Counted from the stretch's first letter, positions 1 through 14,800 are shown. The stretch: DNA of 64,000 bases from Mariannaea sp. PMI_226 (GCA_024336345.1 JANFOG010000016.1:834779-898778); one strand, 5' to 3'. Notes: generated by a model from the sequence alone, not told the origin. Numbers and translations: made by a program.

Positions 1-835
1 ATACCTTATAATATATTTAGCACTTGGATAAATAGAATCACTTCACGGCGCAATATTATACCTCCCTGCCGGAAATTTACAAACCTAGAGAAATCAACAA
101 TTATAAAATATATCCTCAATCTAAAAATTCGCGATTATTTCCTCCTCAGCTTAGTAATATATAAGATATGGCGAATTAACTGCTCGCAGATCGCAACGCG
201 CCTCCCATAGGACTATAATGGGCTTTAAATTTCATTAAGTGCTATAAAGAGCTTACTATTTATTTTATATATAAATACGATTATTAGAAGGCCTTATGCA
301 AAGATCAAAAGATAATTAAGCCTTAGTTTAAACTTATATATAATATAATTACAAAATATAATATATATAATAACGATTTTTATAATTTTAATAAGATTGG
401 CTTTATAATGGGCGTAATTTTAACCATAATGGTTATTATTAGCTCTAAAAGATGTAAAAAAGTAATTTTAGCCTAACTAGATAATAAAAAATGGGTTTCA
501 ATAATCTAATCTATTAATTCTCACAGCCAGGCCATCTCGCTATTTATTATTATTATAAGGTAATTTTACTTTATAAATTAGTATAAAGATAGCATTTTAT
601 TAAAAAATTAGATTATTTTTATAATTTAAAATAATTAAATTATAAATAAGAGAGCTATAGATTGGATCTAGTACTTTAAAAAGTATATTAAGCCTTAAAC
701 TCATGGTATATATTGTCTTCTTATCCTAAATAAACATAAAAGTCATTACTTAACTAAATTTAAATTATTTTATAAAAATCACAAGATTATCACTTTTTAT
801 ATATTACTTTATTTATCTTATATTCTTTAGCTATT
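1..835 (+). mobile_element. Fot1/pogo-like DNA transposon relic, left part
   Basis: This is the left visible part of a Tc1/mariner-superfamily (Fot1/pogo) element; its true 5' end lies outside the window. It aligns through its length with the better preserved copy at about 49030-49857. For example, the words around 150-240 (regions for LLADRDAPP and WTSNFVK) and around 385-415 (NFDETGF region) correspond base for base apart from C-to-T and G-to-A changes. The transposase frame is full of TAA/TAG codons. At 835 the sequence breaks inside the last catalytic region (CTATT) and resumes at 28327, so the element was split by the 13.7-kb retrotransposon. Non-functional. Confidence 0.88.
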
Positions 836-1231
836 TTGTTGGGAGAAAACCCCATGCCCAAAAACACCCATAAGGCAGGTCTTGTGATGTAGGAAAACGA
901 TGTGCGAAATGGTCGCAACAGGAGGTCCGGAACGGCCATACCACAAATCCGGAAAGGAATGGAAATCAGCCAATCAAATTAGATAGAAATGAAGAGAACC
1001 ATTTAATTAAATAATATTATAAATCATAAATTATAGAAAAGATTAAGAAATTAGGGCAAAAATAAGATATATTTAATAGTATAAAGATGCCTTATTTATA
1101 TTATTTTGCGATTATTTTATAAGGCCTATGATTATAAATATGAGCTAATTAAATTGTAGTAAGTAAGGTGAAAAATATATTAGGTAATATAAGCAATATA
1201 TATTAAAGAAGTGAATTTTTCTTTTAATATA
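836..1231 (-). repeat. LTR, 3' LTR of copy I
   Basis: A 396-bp LTR starting TTGTTGGGAG and ending, after RIP, in AATATA (ancestral AACACA). It is one of four related LTRs in the window. It is more AT-converted than the copy II LTRs. Confidence 0.9.
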
Positions 1232-1249
1232 ATCCTCCCTATATAGATT

Positions 1250-4200
1250 AACGCTTGCCCTTAAGCTATAAAGATCTATATACTTAAGTAAAGTTATTTA
1301 TTTAATTAAATGCTTAATTAATCTATTGTTTATCTTCAGTGATTTTGGAAGTAGATATTCTCTAAATTAATTTATTAATTATTATTATTATTATTATTAT
1401 AAGCTTTTTCCCTTATAGTAGCTCTCTTAAAATGCAAAGGTCAAAAGGGTTGTAATAGGTTAAAATGTCTATCTAAAGCTATATAGACTTAATCCCAATA
1501 TTTAAGAGAGATAAAGTTATCCGATATAATAATAATATAGATATGAATATGCTCTATAAAGTTGGTAGTCCTATTTGGAATTTAATAAAGTTTAAAGGTA
1601 GTAATAATTCTAGCAATTATAATATAATCCGGTATGTTTCTTAGAGATTTAATAGACTTCTTAATAATATAAATTTTATTTGGGTTTAATCTAATGCTAT
1701 CTTTCCTATCGATCTTAAATAGGTTAATATAAACTCCTTAGTATTAATTAACTTATTTTATTACTTTAGTAGCTAGATCCTTCTTTATCTTCCTAACTAT
1801 TTTCTTTAGGGTAGGCAATCTAGATTATGGTATATTAGTATAAAAGAAAGCTATGCTTGGTGATAGAGAGTGCCTAGGGGTAGGAGAGGGAGAATGGCCA
1901 GCTAGAAAGTCAGTTGTTATTAGATTAATAAAGTAAGAGGAGGCAGGGCTAATAGTAGCAAAAAGTATAGGTAATCTAGCTTTAAAGTAAATAAAATAGG
2001 ACTTCTAATAAGGTATTAGCATTAATGCTAGAGACATTCTATAAGATATTAGTATTAGCAAAAGAGAGGGTCGTTTAATATAGATATTAGGGCTAGACCA
2101 AGTGGGTAATATATATATTAACTGCTCGATAGTTTGGTGAATAGGGGCTAGTGAGGGAGATAGTTTTAGTAAATAGTCTTATAATAATGGGGCAAGAGGT
2201 TTTTAAGGGACTAATTATTTAGGAAAAGAAGGGAGAGGGGTCTTTTGAATAGTTGGTCTTTGATTAGGTGCTATGGTTAGAGGAGTTCTTAGGAGTGGCA
2301 GTTGTGGTGTAGGCATTTGTGGCAAGCTAGCTACACTTAGAGGTAGAGATACTAATTGGGGTATTAGAGAGTGTTAATACTTAAGGGTAGGTAAGTTAAT
2401 AGTAATTATAGTTATTATTTTATTAAGGGTAGTAATAGAAATATTATAATCTTAATAGTGATTTAGGAAAGTTTGGAGAAGGTTGGGCATTTTAATTATA
2501 ATAATAGTGGCTAAGGCAGCTAGAGTCTGTCGATATATAGCTATAGATCTAGGCGGCCTATTGAGGATATGATTATAATACCAGTCTATAGTAATTGTTC
2601 ATCCGGCTAGTTAATTATTTGGTAACCTTCTTATTTAGTAAAGTATAGCTTTATATTCTAGCAGATTAGCTTAATAATAGGATTATATTTAATAGATTGC
2701 TAGTTTGAAAGAGATTAAGGTTTCCCCTTAAGGATAAAGTTTTCTTTAAGGATTCCTAGCTTATTTAGAAAAGCTATTTTAAAGAACTGCTTAATATAAT
2801 TAGTATTAATCTATTAGATATTTAATAGTTCTTTATCTTTTGTAGACCACCTATTGATAATCTAGTTATACTAAAGGAGGTCTTATTCTATTTTAGGATT
2901 AGAAATGCCTATATTAAGATCCTTTGGGTTATAAGGGACTATATAAGAAAGGTTCTATTTATTAGAGTTAGTAAAGGATTATAAGTTAATAAAAAGTAGG
3001 AATATAGATAAATATTTATATTTTTAATTACTTTATTATTATATAAGAGGTAGGCAAAAGATATTAAATAAATAGGGATATTTAATTTTAATTAGTAGTT
3101 AGCAAAAGGCTATAATAATAAATATTTAGCAATTGTTGATCTTAGATTTAAATATATTATAGTAGAAAAGATAATCTTTATAATAGTTAAAAATATAAGA
3201 TCCTTAGTGAAAGTCTTTAAAGTTAATTATTCTAATAAAGAATCTTTTTTTATATATAATTGTCTTTATTTTTTATCTATTTTAATAGCTAAAGGGTGTA
3301 CTATATATATAAATTATTTAATTAAATAGTCAGAAGGCAGGATTTAAGATATTCTTTATTTTTAGATTTCGGTTTGCCTTAAGTATTGATTCTATATTTA
3401 AGACTAGAGATCTAGGAGCTATAATAATAAGGTTATCTATATTATAGGCAGTTAGTTTAATAAGAGCTTTAACTTTAGATAAGGTGGCTTATTAGGAGTA
3501 TATTATTTTTTTAGATTTAGTTCTTTTGGGGGAGTTAATAAATTTCTAAAAAGCTGACTAAAGATCTTAGTAGTATTATAGCTAGCTAATTAATCTAACC
3601 TATTTATGGTTATAATAGGGCTGGCTAGGCATAATGTCCTTAAAAAATGGGGGTTTAGGGAGATTGTCTTTAATCTTAAGGGTTAGCTAAGTATAAAAGG
3701 GCTAGCGGGAGTGTGGGTAAATAAGGGCAGGTTATTATTTAAAAATATTAGCAATAAGGAGGGCAATTATGATCTTTTTATAGGGATAAAATTTACTAAA
3801 TCTAGTAGGTTGGTTAATAAAGTAATTGTAGAAAGTTATTATATTTTTAATTAAAATAAAATAATAATAAGAAATATTAATAATAATATCTTAAGGGATA
3901 TTACTAATTATAGCTAGATCTATATTATGGCTAGGGTTAGGCGGTTGGGATTTATTAGAATTTATATTAATAGTTGAGATATAAAGCTGAGGATTATGTG
4001 AAATAGAAAGTATAATTTGAGGAGGTAGGTGTATAATAATAGATATAGTAGTAGTTATGGTAGTGTGTAGAAGGTTATAATAGCTAGAGGTTAAAAGTGA
4101 AGGTATTTAGATCACTTTTGTAAAAAGCAAGAGAAAGAGAGGAAATTTCCTTAGGGAAAATGGGGGTATTTATAATTAAGGCGGTTAATTATAAGGCTAA

Positions 4201-5630
4201 TTTACTAATGGTAGCCTTACTAGCTGCGAGCAGCTCTAAGGGTGTTAGGCAGCTGTTAGGGTGGTTAGAAATAGGTATAAAGGTCGGGCCGTCCTCTGTT
4301 TTCTTCACCTCTATTTTAATCAACTCTTGCTTTTCCTCTTTAACTTTATATTATTATAATTATTTAATTAAATTATCCCTTATGATTATAATATCTCATT
4401 AGGTTGTTAGTTATGAGGATCTAGCAATCTTCTGGCGCCCTACTCTTCTTAATATATCTTATATTAAGTAAGATGCTGTTTAAAATACCACATTCTGCAT
4501 ATAGGTTGTAACTAATTGAAAAAATCGAGTTTTCTATATTATCCCTTATAATCTATTAGAATTCTCTATATATAGATAGATAAATTGGGGTTGTAATGGT
4601 GATTTTAGTAATTAGCTTATCTCTCTTTTAGTTTATTAAATATTTTATTATTTAGATCTATTTTTATTATGCCCTTAATTATTATAGGCGCCCTACTTAT
4701 ATTAAGATTTTTATTTAAGCTAATATTTCCAATCTCCCCAATATTAGAAAATAGTTCTATAATTAGATTAAATCTAATGCTTAAGCCAATAAGGTCCTAA
4801 TTAGCATTATTTAATTTCTCTTTAGCTAGATCCTTTAGCTAATTTATATTTATATTGATTTTGATTATTCTAAAGGCTGGTTTATATCTTAACTTCTCTT
4901 ATGCCCTAAATATAAAAAGGCATTCTTTATGGCTATATTTAGAACTTAGAATCCTATAATCTGTAGATATTATATTTAGTTATATATTTTAAATATAATT
5001 ATTAATAAAAATTACATCCTCTAGCTATTTTATATCTATCATTCTATCCCTAGTTTTATAAATAGTGCCTATAATAACTATATTTGGGGTGCTAAATCTT
5101 ATGATTAGTTAAATTTGGCTAGATATTTTATGCTTAATAATAACTTTAGAATACCTTTAGACCTTCTAAAGGGAAAAGACTGTCCTAAAAACCCTTTAGG
5201 CTATTAATTCAACAGCCTTAATTACTCTTTATGCCCTTAAATCATCGACCAGTTCCCAGTTGGCTGGCGCGACTCTAACTATCACAAGGCTATCTATAAT
5301 AATATTATTATTATATAAAATTGGGATTATATTTACTTTACTAACCCTTAATTAATACAGAATTCTAGCTCTATAGAAAATAAACCTTCTGCTTAGGATC
5401 TATTTAGATATACCAATATGCTGGCTTATAATCCTTATATTATTAAATAATAGAAACATTATATCTATTTAAATATCCTTTAATTAATATTAAATAATAT
5501 AATTACTTTTAAAAAGAATTAGATAGATTAATATATAAAAATAAATTAGGTAGAGTTAGATTGATAATAGAAAATTGGTTTTTAGCTTATGTAATAATAT
5601 GGTTGGGATAAATGAAAAACTTCTTATGGC
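1250..5630 (-). pseudogene. long extra ORF region of copy I, downstream of pol
   Basis: Collinear with 6060-10430 of copy II but more AT-converted. Matching landmarks include the TTCCTTAGGG block at about 4150 (copy II 8960) and GGCGCCCTA at about 4434 (copy II 9247). A short ATT microsatellite sits at about 1376-1402. No frame remains readable; identity rests on alignment with copy II. Confidence 0.5.
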
Positions 5631-5647
5631 TTTTATTTTTGTATATT

Positions 5648-6043
5648 TTGTTAAGAGAAAACCCCACGCCCAAAAACACCCACAAGGCAGGTCTCGTGAT
5701 GCAAGAAAACGATGTGCGAAACGGTCGCAATAGGAGGTCCGGAACGGCCACACCACAAATCCGGAAAGGAATGGAAATCAGCCAATCAAATTAGATAGAA
5801 ATGAAGAAAATTATTTAATCAAATAATATCATAAATCATAAGTTATAGAAAAGATTAAGAAATCAGGGCAAAAACAAGATATATTGGATAGTATAAAGAT
5901 GCCTTATTTATATTATTTTGCAGTTGTTTTATAAGGCCTATGACTATAAATGCGAACCAATTAAATTATGGCAAGTAAGGTAAAAAATGTATTAGGTAAT
6001 ATAAGCAGTATATGCTAAAGAAGTGAATTTTTCCTTTAACACA
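5648..6043 (-). repeat. LTR, 3' LTR of copy II
   Basis: A 396-bp LTR beginning TTGTTAAGAG and ending TTAACACA. The flanking 5-bp duplication ATATT lies at 5643-5647. Confidence 0.9.
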
Positions 6044-6059
6044 ATCCTCCCCATATAGA

Positions 6060-9000
6060 TTAACGCTTGCCCTCAAGCTATAAAGATCTATATACCTAAG
6101 TGAAGTTATTTATTTAATTAAATGCTTAATCAATCTATTGTTTATCTTTGGTGATCCTAAAAGTAGATATCCTCCAAATTGGTCTGCTAGTTGTTATTAT
6201 TATTGTTGTTGTGAGCTTTTTCCCTTGTAGCAGCTCTCTCAGAATGCGAAGGTCAAGAGGGTTATAGTGGGTTGAAATGTCTATTTAGAGCTGTATAGAC
6301 TTAGTCCTAGCATTTAAGAGAGATGAAGTTATTTGGTATAATAGTGGTATAGATATTAGTGTGCTTTATAAAGTTAGTGGTTTTATTTAGAACTTGGCGA
6401 AGTTTAAAGATAGTAGCAGCTCTAGCAGTCATAATATAATCCGATATGCCTCTTAGAGATTTAATAGACTCCTTAATAATACAAATTTTATCTGGGTTTG
6501 GTCTAATGCTATCTTTCCTATCGATCTTAGGTAGATTGATATAAACTCCTTAGCGTTAGTTAGCTTGTTTTACTACTTTAGTGGCTAGGTCCTTTTTTGT
6601 CTTCCTAGCTGTCTCCTTCGGGGTAGGCGGTCTAGGTTGTGGTATATCAGTATAGGAGAAAGCTATGCTTAATGATAAAGAGTGCCTAGGGGTAGGAGAG
6701 GGAGAATGGCCAGCTGGAAGGTTGGTTATTACTAGGCTAATGGAGCAAGAGGAGGCAAGGCTAATAGCAGTAGAAAATATAGGCAATCTAGCTTCAAAGT
6801 GAATAAAACGGGACTTCTAATGAGGCATTAGCACTAGTGCTGGAGACACTCTATGAGATGTTGGTGCTGGCGAAGGAGAGGGTTGTTTAATATAGATATT
6901 GGGGCTAGATCGAGTGGGTAATATATGTGTTGGCTGCTTGACGGTTTGGCAAATAAGGGCCGGCGAGGGAGATAATCTTGGTAAACGGTCTTATGGTAAT
7001 GGGGCAAGAGGTCTTTAAAAGACCAATTATCTAGAAAAAGAAGGGAAAGGGGTCCTCTAAATAGCTGGTCTTTAATTAGGTGCTATGATTAGAGAAGTTC
7101 TTAGGAGTGGCAGTTATAATATAGGCATTTATAGCGAGCTAGCTGCACTTAGAGGTAAAGATGCTAGTTGGGGTGTTGAAGAGTGTTAATGCCTAAGGGT
7201 AGGTAAGTTAATAGTAATTGTGGCTATTATCTTATTGAGGGTAGCAGTAGAAATATTATAGCCTTAATAGTAATTTAGGAAAGCCTAGGGAAAGTCGGGC
7301 GTTTTGATTATAATAGTAGTGGCTAAGGCAGCTGGAGCCTGTTAATATATAGCTATAGATCTAGGCAGCCTATTGAGGATATGATTATAATACCAATCTA
7401 TAGCAATTGGTTCATCTAGCTAGTTAATTATTTAGTAACCTTCTCGTTTGGTAAAGTATAGCTCTATGTTCTAGCGGATCAGCCTAATGATAGGGTTATA
7501 TTTGATAGGTTGCCAGTTTAAAAGAGATTAAGATTTCCCCTTAAGGATAAAGTTTTCTTTGAGGATTCCTAGCTCATTTAGAAGAACTACTTTAAAGAAT
7601 TGCTTAATATAATTAGTATTAATCTGCTAGATGTTTAATAATTCTTTGCCCTTTGCAGACTACTTATCGATAATCTAATTATACTAAAAAAGGTCTTATT
7701 CTACTTTAGGATTAAAAGTGCCTATATTAAGATCCTTTAGGTTATAAGGGATTATATAAGAAAGGTCCTACTTATTAAAATTAATAAAGGATTATAAATT
7801 AATAAAAAGTAGAAATATAAATAGATATCTATATTCCTAACTGCCTTATTATTATGTAAAAAGTAGGCAAAAGATATTAAATAAGTAGGGATACCCAATT
7901 TCAATTAATAGCTAGCGGAAGGCTATAACAATAGACATTTGGCGATTGTTAATCTCAGATTTAAGTATATTATAGTAAAAAAGATAATCTTTATAATAAT
8001 CGAAAATATAGGATCCCCAATGAAAGTCTTTAAAGTTGATTATTTTAATAAAGAACCTTTTTCTATATATAGCTGCCTTTATTTCTTGTTTATTTTGATA
8101 GCCAAAGGGTGTGCTATATATATAAACTATTTAATTAAATGGTCAGAAGGCAGGATTTAAGATATCCTTTATTTTTGGGTCCCGGTTTGCTTTAAGTACT
8201 GGTTCTACATCTAAGACTAGAGATCTGGGAGCTATAGCAATAAGGTTGTCTATATTATAGGCGGTTAGTTTAATAAGAGCTTTGACTTTAGATAAGGTAG
8301 CTTATTAAAAGTATGCCATCCTCTTGGATTTAGTTCCTTTAGGGGAGTTAATAAGTTTCTAAAAGGCTAACTAAAGGTCTTAGCAATATTATAATTAGCT
8401 AACTAATCTGACCTATTTGTGGTCACAATAGGGCTAATTAGGTATAATGTCCTTAAAAAATGGGGGTTTAGGGAGATTGTCTTTGATCTTAAGGGTTGGC
8501 CAAATGTGAGAGGGCCAGCGGGAGTGTGGGTAAATGAGGGCAGGTTGTTATTTAAGAGCATTAGCAATAGGGAGAGCAATTATAGTCTCTTCATAATGGT
8601 AAAATTTACTAGGTCTAGTAGGTTGGTTAATAAAATAATTATAGAAAGTTATTATGTTTTTGGTTAAGGCGAAATAATAATGAGAGGTATTGGCAGTAAT
8701 GCCTTAAGGGATGTTACTAGCTATAGCTAGATCTACATTATGGCTAGGGTCAAGCGGTTGGGATCTATTAGAACTTATATTGGCAGTTGAGGCATAAAGC
8801 TGAGGATTATATGAGATAGAAAGCGTGATTTAAGGAGGTAGGCGTGTGATAATAGATGTAGTAGTGGTTGTGGTAGCGTGTGGAAGGTTGTGGTAGCTAG
8901 AGGTTGAAAGTGAAGGTATTTAGACCATTTTTATAGAAAGCGAGAGAAAGAGAGGAAATTTCCTTAGGGGAAATAGGGGTATTTATAGTTAGGGCGGTCG

Positions 9001-10430
9001 GTCACGAGGCTGATTTACCAACAGCAGCCTTACTAGCTGCGAGTAGCTCTGAGGGTGTCAGGCAGCTATTAGGGTGGTTGGGAATAGGTATAAAGGTCGG
9101 GCCATCCCCTATTTTCTTCACCTCTATTCTAATTAACTTTTATTTTTCCTCTTCAACCTTATATTATCATAATTATCTAATCAAATTGTCCCTTATGGTC
9201 ATAATGTCTTATTAGGTTGTTGGTCGTGAGGATTTAATAACCTTCTGGCGCCCTATTCTTCCTAATATATCTTATATTAAGCAAGATACTATTTAAAATA
9301 CTACATTTCGCACACAAATTGCGGCTAATTAGAAAAATCGAGTTTTCTATACTATCCCTTATAATCTATTAGAATTCTCTATATATAGATAGATAAGTCA
9401 GGATTGCGATAATAATCTTAATAATTAGCTTATCTCTTTTCTAATTTACTAAACGTTTTATTATTTAGATTTATTCTTATTATGCCCTTAATCACTATAG
9501 GCGCCCTATTTATATTAAGGTTTTTATTTAAGTTAATATTTTTAATCTCCCTAATGTTAGAAAATAATTCTATAATTAAATTAAATTTAATACTTAAGTT
9601 AATAAAGTCTTAATTAGCATTATTTGACTTCTCCCTAGCCGGATCCCTCAGCCGGTTTATATTTATATTAATCTTAATTATTTTAAAGGCTGGTTTATAT
9701 TTTAACTTCTCTTATGCCCTAAATACAAAAAGGCATTCTTTATAGCTATATTTAGAACTTAGAATTCTATAATCTATAGACACTATATTTAGTTATATAT
9801 TTTAAATATAATTATTAGCAAAAATCATATCCTCTGGCCATTTTATACCTATCATTCTATCCCCAATTTTATAAATAGTGCCTATAGTAATTATATTTAG
9901 GGCACCAAATCTTATAATTGGTCGAATTTGGCTGGATATTTTGTGCCTAATAATAACTTCGGAATACCTTTAGACCTTCTAAAGGGAAAAGACTGCCCCA
10001 AAAACCCTTTAGGCTATTAACTTAATAGCCTCAACTACTCTTCATACCCTCAAATTACCAACCAATTCCCAATTGGCTGGTGTGACTCTAATTATCGCAA
10101 GGCTATCCGTAGTGATATTATTACTGCACAAAACTGGGACTATATCTACTTTACCAACCCTTAATTAATGCAAAATCCTAGCTCTATGGAAAATGAACCT
10201 TCTACTTAGGATCTATTTAGATATACCAATATGCCGGCTTGTGGTTTTTATATTACTAAATAATAGAAATATTATATCTATTTAGACATCCTTTAATTAA
10301 TATTAAATAATATAATTACTTTTAAAAAGGATTGAATAGATTAATATATAAAGATGAATTAGGTGGAGTTAGATTAATAATAGGAAATTGGTTTTTAGCT
10401 TATATAATAATATGGTTAGGATAAATGAAA
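6060..10430 (-). pseudogene. long extra ORF region of copy II, downstream of pol
   Basis: Between the end of integrase and the 3' LTR lies a block of about 4.4 kb. Read on the minus strand it keeps protein-like character in one frame over long distances (checked about 6100-8700), broken by TAA/TAG codons that fit CAA/CAG or TGG conversion. The best preserved piece, 6556-6786, encodes 76 residues with a Pro/Ser-rich and then Lys-rich segment. Further upstream are segments rich in aromatic and basic residues. A more N-terminal stretch (about 9850-10100) includes a readable segment ANWELVGNLRV. I do not recognise a domain. It lies in the position of an env-like or accessory ORF. Both copies have it, so it belongs to the family and is not a private insertion. 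Confidence 0.5.
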
Positions 10431-10449
10431 AACTTCTTATGGCTTTTAT

Positions 10450-11829
10450 TCTTATGTATTTGTTTATTATGTTGTGTATAGTTGTTTTATTTTATAATTA
10501 TCTAGCTTAAGTGGGTTAGTGCGGTCTAAAAGTAGAGGTTTGGTAGTAGTTAGTGTGTGGTTAAGGTCATTTCTTAAGTTTTAGGGCATTAATTAGTGCT
10601 TTTCTAATTCTTAGGTTAATAAGACTATTTAATCAATTGGTTTCCAGTTGGCTATAGGTATTTATTTAGTATTATAGGGTTTAGGGCTTATTTTATAGGA
10701 TTGTAATATTATATATATTTATTAAGGACTTTTCTAGTTTTTATGCCTTTAAATTTCGAATTTCTCCTTTAGAGACTATTAAAACCATTTAATTAGATAG
10801 TTCTAAGATTAGTATTATTCACCCTTAATGGCCTCTACATTCCTATATAATTCTTGTCTTTATAGGGGTTGCTATATTATAGGTTGTATTAATGTTGGTC
10901 TAAATGGCGGTTTTTATTGATCGCTTTTGTTATTAGTTTTGGTTTTTTAAGCCCATTATTGCTTATAAAACCTTTTAATTAAATAATTTCACTATACAAA
11001 TACATTACTCTTAGCCTATGGTGGTCAAACTATAGTTATATTTAGTTTAATATTCTTTATAATCCTTATTATTCTTATATAAAGCGTTTCTATCTATAAG
11101 CCAATAAAAGGGTTAATTAATAAATAATATTATTTAATCAAATAGTATATATTTAAAAATGCTAGGGATCTTGCTACTAGTTGGTATAATTAACTAGTGG
11201 GGGTAGTGCTATTTACTTCACACTTTTGTATCCCATTTTTTTGAGCTTTTTTAATCTCTTGAGGATGGCTTTATGTAGATTTGGCTATTGAAACCATTTG
11301 ATTAATTAATTCTAGATTAATAAGTCTCTTTATAGCTTTATAAGGGTTGACCTTTCTGGTGGTAGGTTGTCTGTGGTATCGCGCTATTAGATAGACTATT
11401 TTGAATTCTTTTATAGTATACTTTATAAGCCTTTTTGTCTTTTTGGTTAATCTTATTATTATAATAGATTAGATATTATTTAATTAAATAATTTCTATAA
11501 TCCTACCCTTATCTTATTAATATAATTATCTATTAATCTCTAATTTTGGCGGGTTAGGTCATTTTTCCTTTATATTTACCTTTTTTATTTAGATTTTGAG
11601 TATTCTTTTAGATCTATTAATTATAATTCTACTAGGTGGTAATTCCTTTATCTTAATCTAATAGGTAGCGCTTATATAAATGCGCAATGCTTTTTGTAAG
11701 TTATTGTCTTTTGTAGTGGGCTAGTAGTTTCTATTGCTCCTCCTCCCCAACCAATAGATAGATCTAGCTTGTATCTACTATTAGTTAAAGAGTGTCTTAA
11801 AGGCTTATATTAGAAAGGATTGGGTTTTA
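10450..11829 (-). other. non-coding spacer of copy II between integrase and the extra ORF
   Basis: About 1.4 kb without a convincing frame on either strand. It contains six or more copies of a quasi-palindromic motif close to CCATTTGATCAAATGG (for example 10624-10645, 10784-10802, 11130-11147, 11292-11310, 11475-11493). The corresponding stretch in copy I is 19394-20769. Confidence 0.5.
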
Positions 11830-14800
11830 ATTAATATATTCTTTTTTTTTTTTTTTGCCTATTTGTAGTAGGAGAACTTGAAATTAGATAGTTAAATTAA
11901 ATAGACGCAAGATCCTCACCTCCTTAATATCAGACTCTCCCTCTGAGGTTTCCTCCTGCCTGAAGAGCGTGGAACTTGCGGGTATTTGGTCAATAACTAT
12001 TTAATCAAATGATTTCTATTGCCAAATCTCCAGATTTTTATCCTCCTAATAGGCAAATCTTAAATCTTAACTATCTTTATCGGCAGCCTACCAACCATCT
12101 TTATCTTAATAGAACTTTTTAATATATTCACTATATATAATTATGGCTAATTTTATATTATCAAGATATTCTAAAATATAAAATCCCTTTGCCCTTTTTT
12201 TAATAACTTTATATAGACCTTGCCATTAGGCTAGGAATTTTGCTATTTTAGATATATTTATTTATCTTTAGCTATTATATTTAAGGATAAGGTTGCTAAT
12301 ATTAATAGGGTTCTTTCTTAATACTCTAGGGTGGGATATATTAGTTTTTATAACTAGCTTCTATCTAAACTACTTCACTTTCTCCCTAGCCATCTTGATA
12401 TCTTACTCTAGGTTTTATAAAGCTTTAAATCTTGCCTTAATAATCTATTCTATAGTGTAGATTTTCTCCCAAAAGATCATCCTTTAAGTAGGGATCTTTT
12501 TCTCAAGGGGTAATGGAGCCTTATATCTATGTAATAAAAAGAAAGGAGAATATTTATATAAAGCTCTAGGGGTAGCTCTATCTGCCAACAGTACAGCCAG
12601 CAGCTCCTTCGGCTATTATTTTAATCTAGTGGAATAGCTCTTCTTAAAGAAGTTAATAAAGCTTATATAGCCCGATTTTATAATACCATTTGCCTTAAGA
12701 TTATATATTAATGTGGGGATGACTATTATTCTTAGGTGGTCTAGGATGTCGGTAAAGTCCTTCTTTCCTTCTTTACTATTATTAATAATAGCAAATTTAA
12801 GCACACCCTATCATCCTATAAGGTCTTTAATAAATTCTTTTATAGCCAAAACGTTCAAAGATTAAATAGGTTTGGCCTCTATCCACCCTATTAGGTCATA
12901 TCTAGCCTTCAGTAGGTATTGGAATCTATAGGCTAGCGGTATATGCTGAGTATCTATATATATTTTTGCCATTAGGTAATAGGGGATAATCAATATTGCT
13001 TTCTCCTTTAGCCAATGGGCTAAATACTCCTAATAAATTGTGTAGATTTATATAGCTTTTTTAATGTCTATCTATAATGATGGCCAGGTATACCTCTTCT
13101 GGAGGATTCTGATAGTTAAGTCTCATCCTCAATAGCCTATATTAATATGGGATTATTTAATCAATTGGTTTCTGACCTATTGGCTGCCTACAATCAGTAT
13201 TAGTATCTGGTATTCTCTTTCTAGGCATCTCTATATTTATCTACCCTAAATAAAGTACTAAAATACTTTTTAATACAATCTCCGGTATTCACACAATATA
13301 ATACCATTGGGCTTATTTTAGTATAATAATATATAACCGAGATTTCGGAGATAATCTTTATATTTATTTAATAATTGGTTTTCTTAATGGGATATTGGGG
13401 TTTTTGGTAATTAATTGGTTTCTTTAACTTCGACCTCCCTAACTCTAATTTAATCTAAATATATATTAATAAATTATTCTATATTGCTTTTAACCACTAT
13501 ATCTATTTGATCAGATGGTCTTACATATTTCCTTAATAGCTTATTGGTAATAGTGTTCTTCTTGCCTTCTATATATTAAATGGTAAAGTTATATAGCAAA
13601 ATGTAGCTAATCCATCAAATAATGTAAGCGCCAGGAATATTATTAGCTTTACCTTTTAATTGGCTAACTAAAACTAGGGAGTCTATTTTTAAGACAAATA
13701 ACACACTATAGACTATACTTTAAAGTCTTCTTACAATATACAAAACCCCTCTACATTCTCTCTTAGTAACGTCATAATTGCGGTCAGCATTAGTCTATAA
13801 GCCAGATTCAAATCAAACTAGGTGTCTTTTTCTTTCTAGGGTCTATATAAGAACACATCCCCATCCATTAAGGCTGGCATCAACCATAAGGACAATCTCT
13901 TTTGCTATTTCTAAACAATCTAGGGTCATTAAGATTGGTGTAGAGAGGAGTTTCTCCTTAAGGATCTTCATTGCCTTAATTTGTTCTCATCCCCATATAA
14001 ATTCAATATCTTTCTTAAGAAAATAGAAGAGGGGTCTAGCTAGGGATATATAATGCTTAATTTAATATTAATAATATCCCATAATGCTTAAAAAAGACCT
14101 TATTTCTATAACTAAATTGCAATTCTTCTACTTTATAATCTTAATGACCTTTATTTCCTCTAGGGACCTTCTATAGGTACTATAAATATAGCCAATTATT
14201 ACTACTAAAGATTAATAGAACTAAGACTTTATAGCTAATATTGTGCAGTTAGTTAGTTTTATATTGATGAGGGTCTTATCCAGATTGATAAGGTATTCTA
14301 AGATATATCTTCGAACGCCTAGGAGAGACTCTTTATTATTATAAATAATAATTGGTTCCTTAATGATAATATCATTAAGGAAAGCTCTATAGATATTAGG
14401 GAGTAAGTTAAATAGGATTTATGTTATTATCCTTAAGAATTGGGCTATAGAGTTGGTGGCTCCTTGAGGGAGTATGTATATTTTGAATAGGCCTAGAGAA
14501 GTGTTAAATGTGGTTAAATCTCTGCTTTTATTTGCTAGTATGACCTAATTGTATCTAGAGAAGAAGTTGAGTAATGTTAGTATCTTGGATATAATTATAT
14601 TGGTAGAAAACTTATTTGCTGATAGTAGGCTGAGGCTATTATAAAGTGTATAGGCATTTATATAGATAGTTAAGTTAATAAATTAGATCTCTCTATCTTT
14701 TTTTACTATTAATATAAATGGGTTTTAATATACTTTATGATTTTCCTCCAAGATCCCTTGCTCCATCCTCTCCTTCAAAAGGGCTATAACCTTCTTTTCC

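Noticed and set aside
7939..8667. Plus-strand open frames in the extra block of copy II
   Set aside because: They lie opposite to a longer protein-like minus-strand frame. AT-rich RIP sequence readily leaves such frames, and copy I does not keep them clearly.
13778..14026. 82-codon plus-strand frame in copy II
   Set aside because: Opposite strand of the reverse transcriptase/RNase H region; no independent support.
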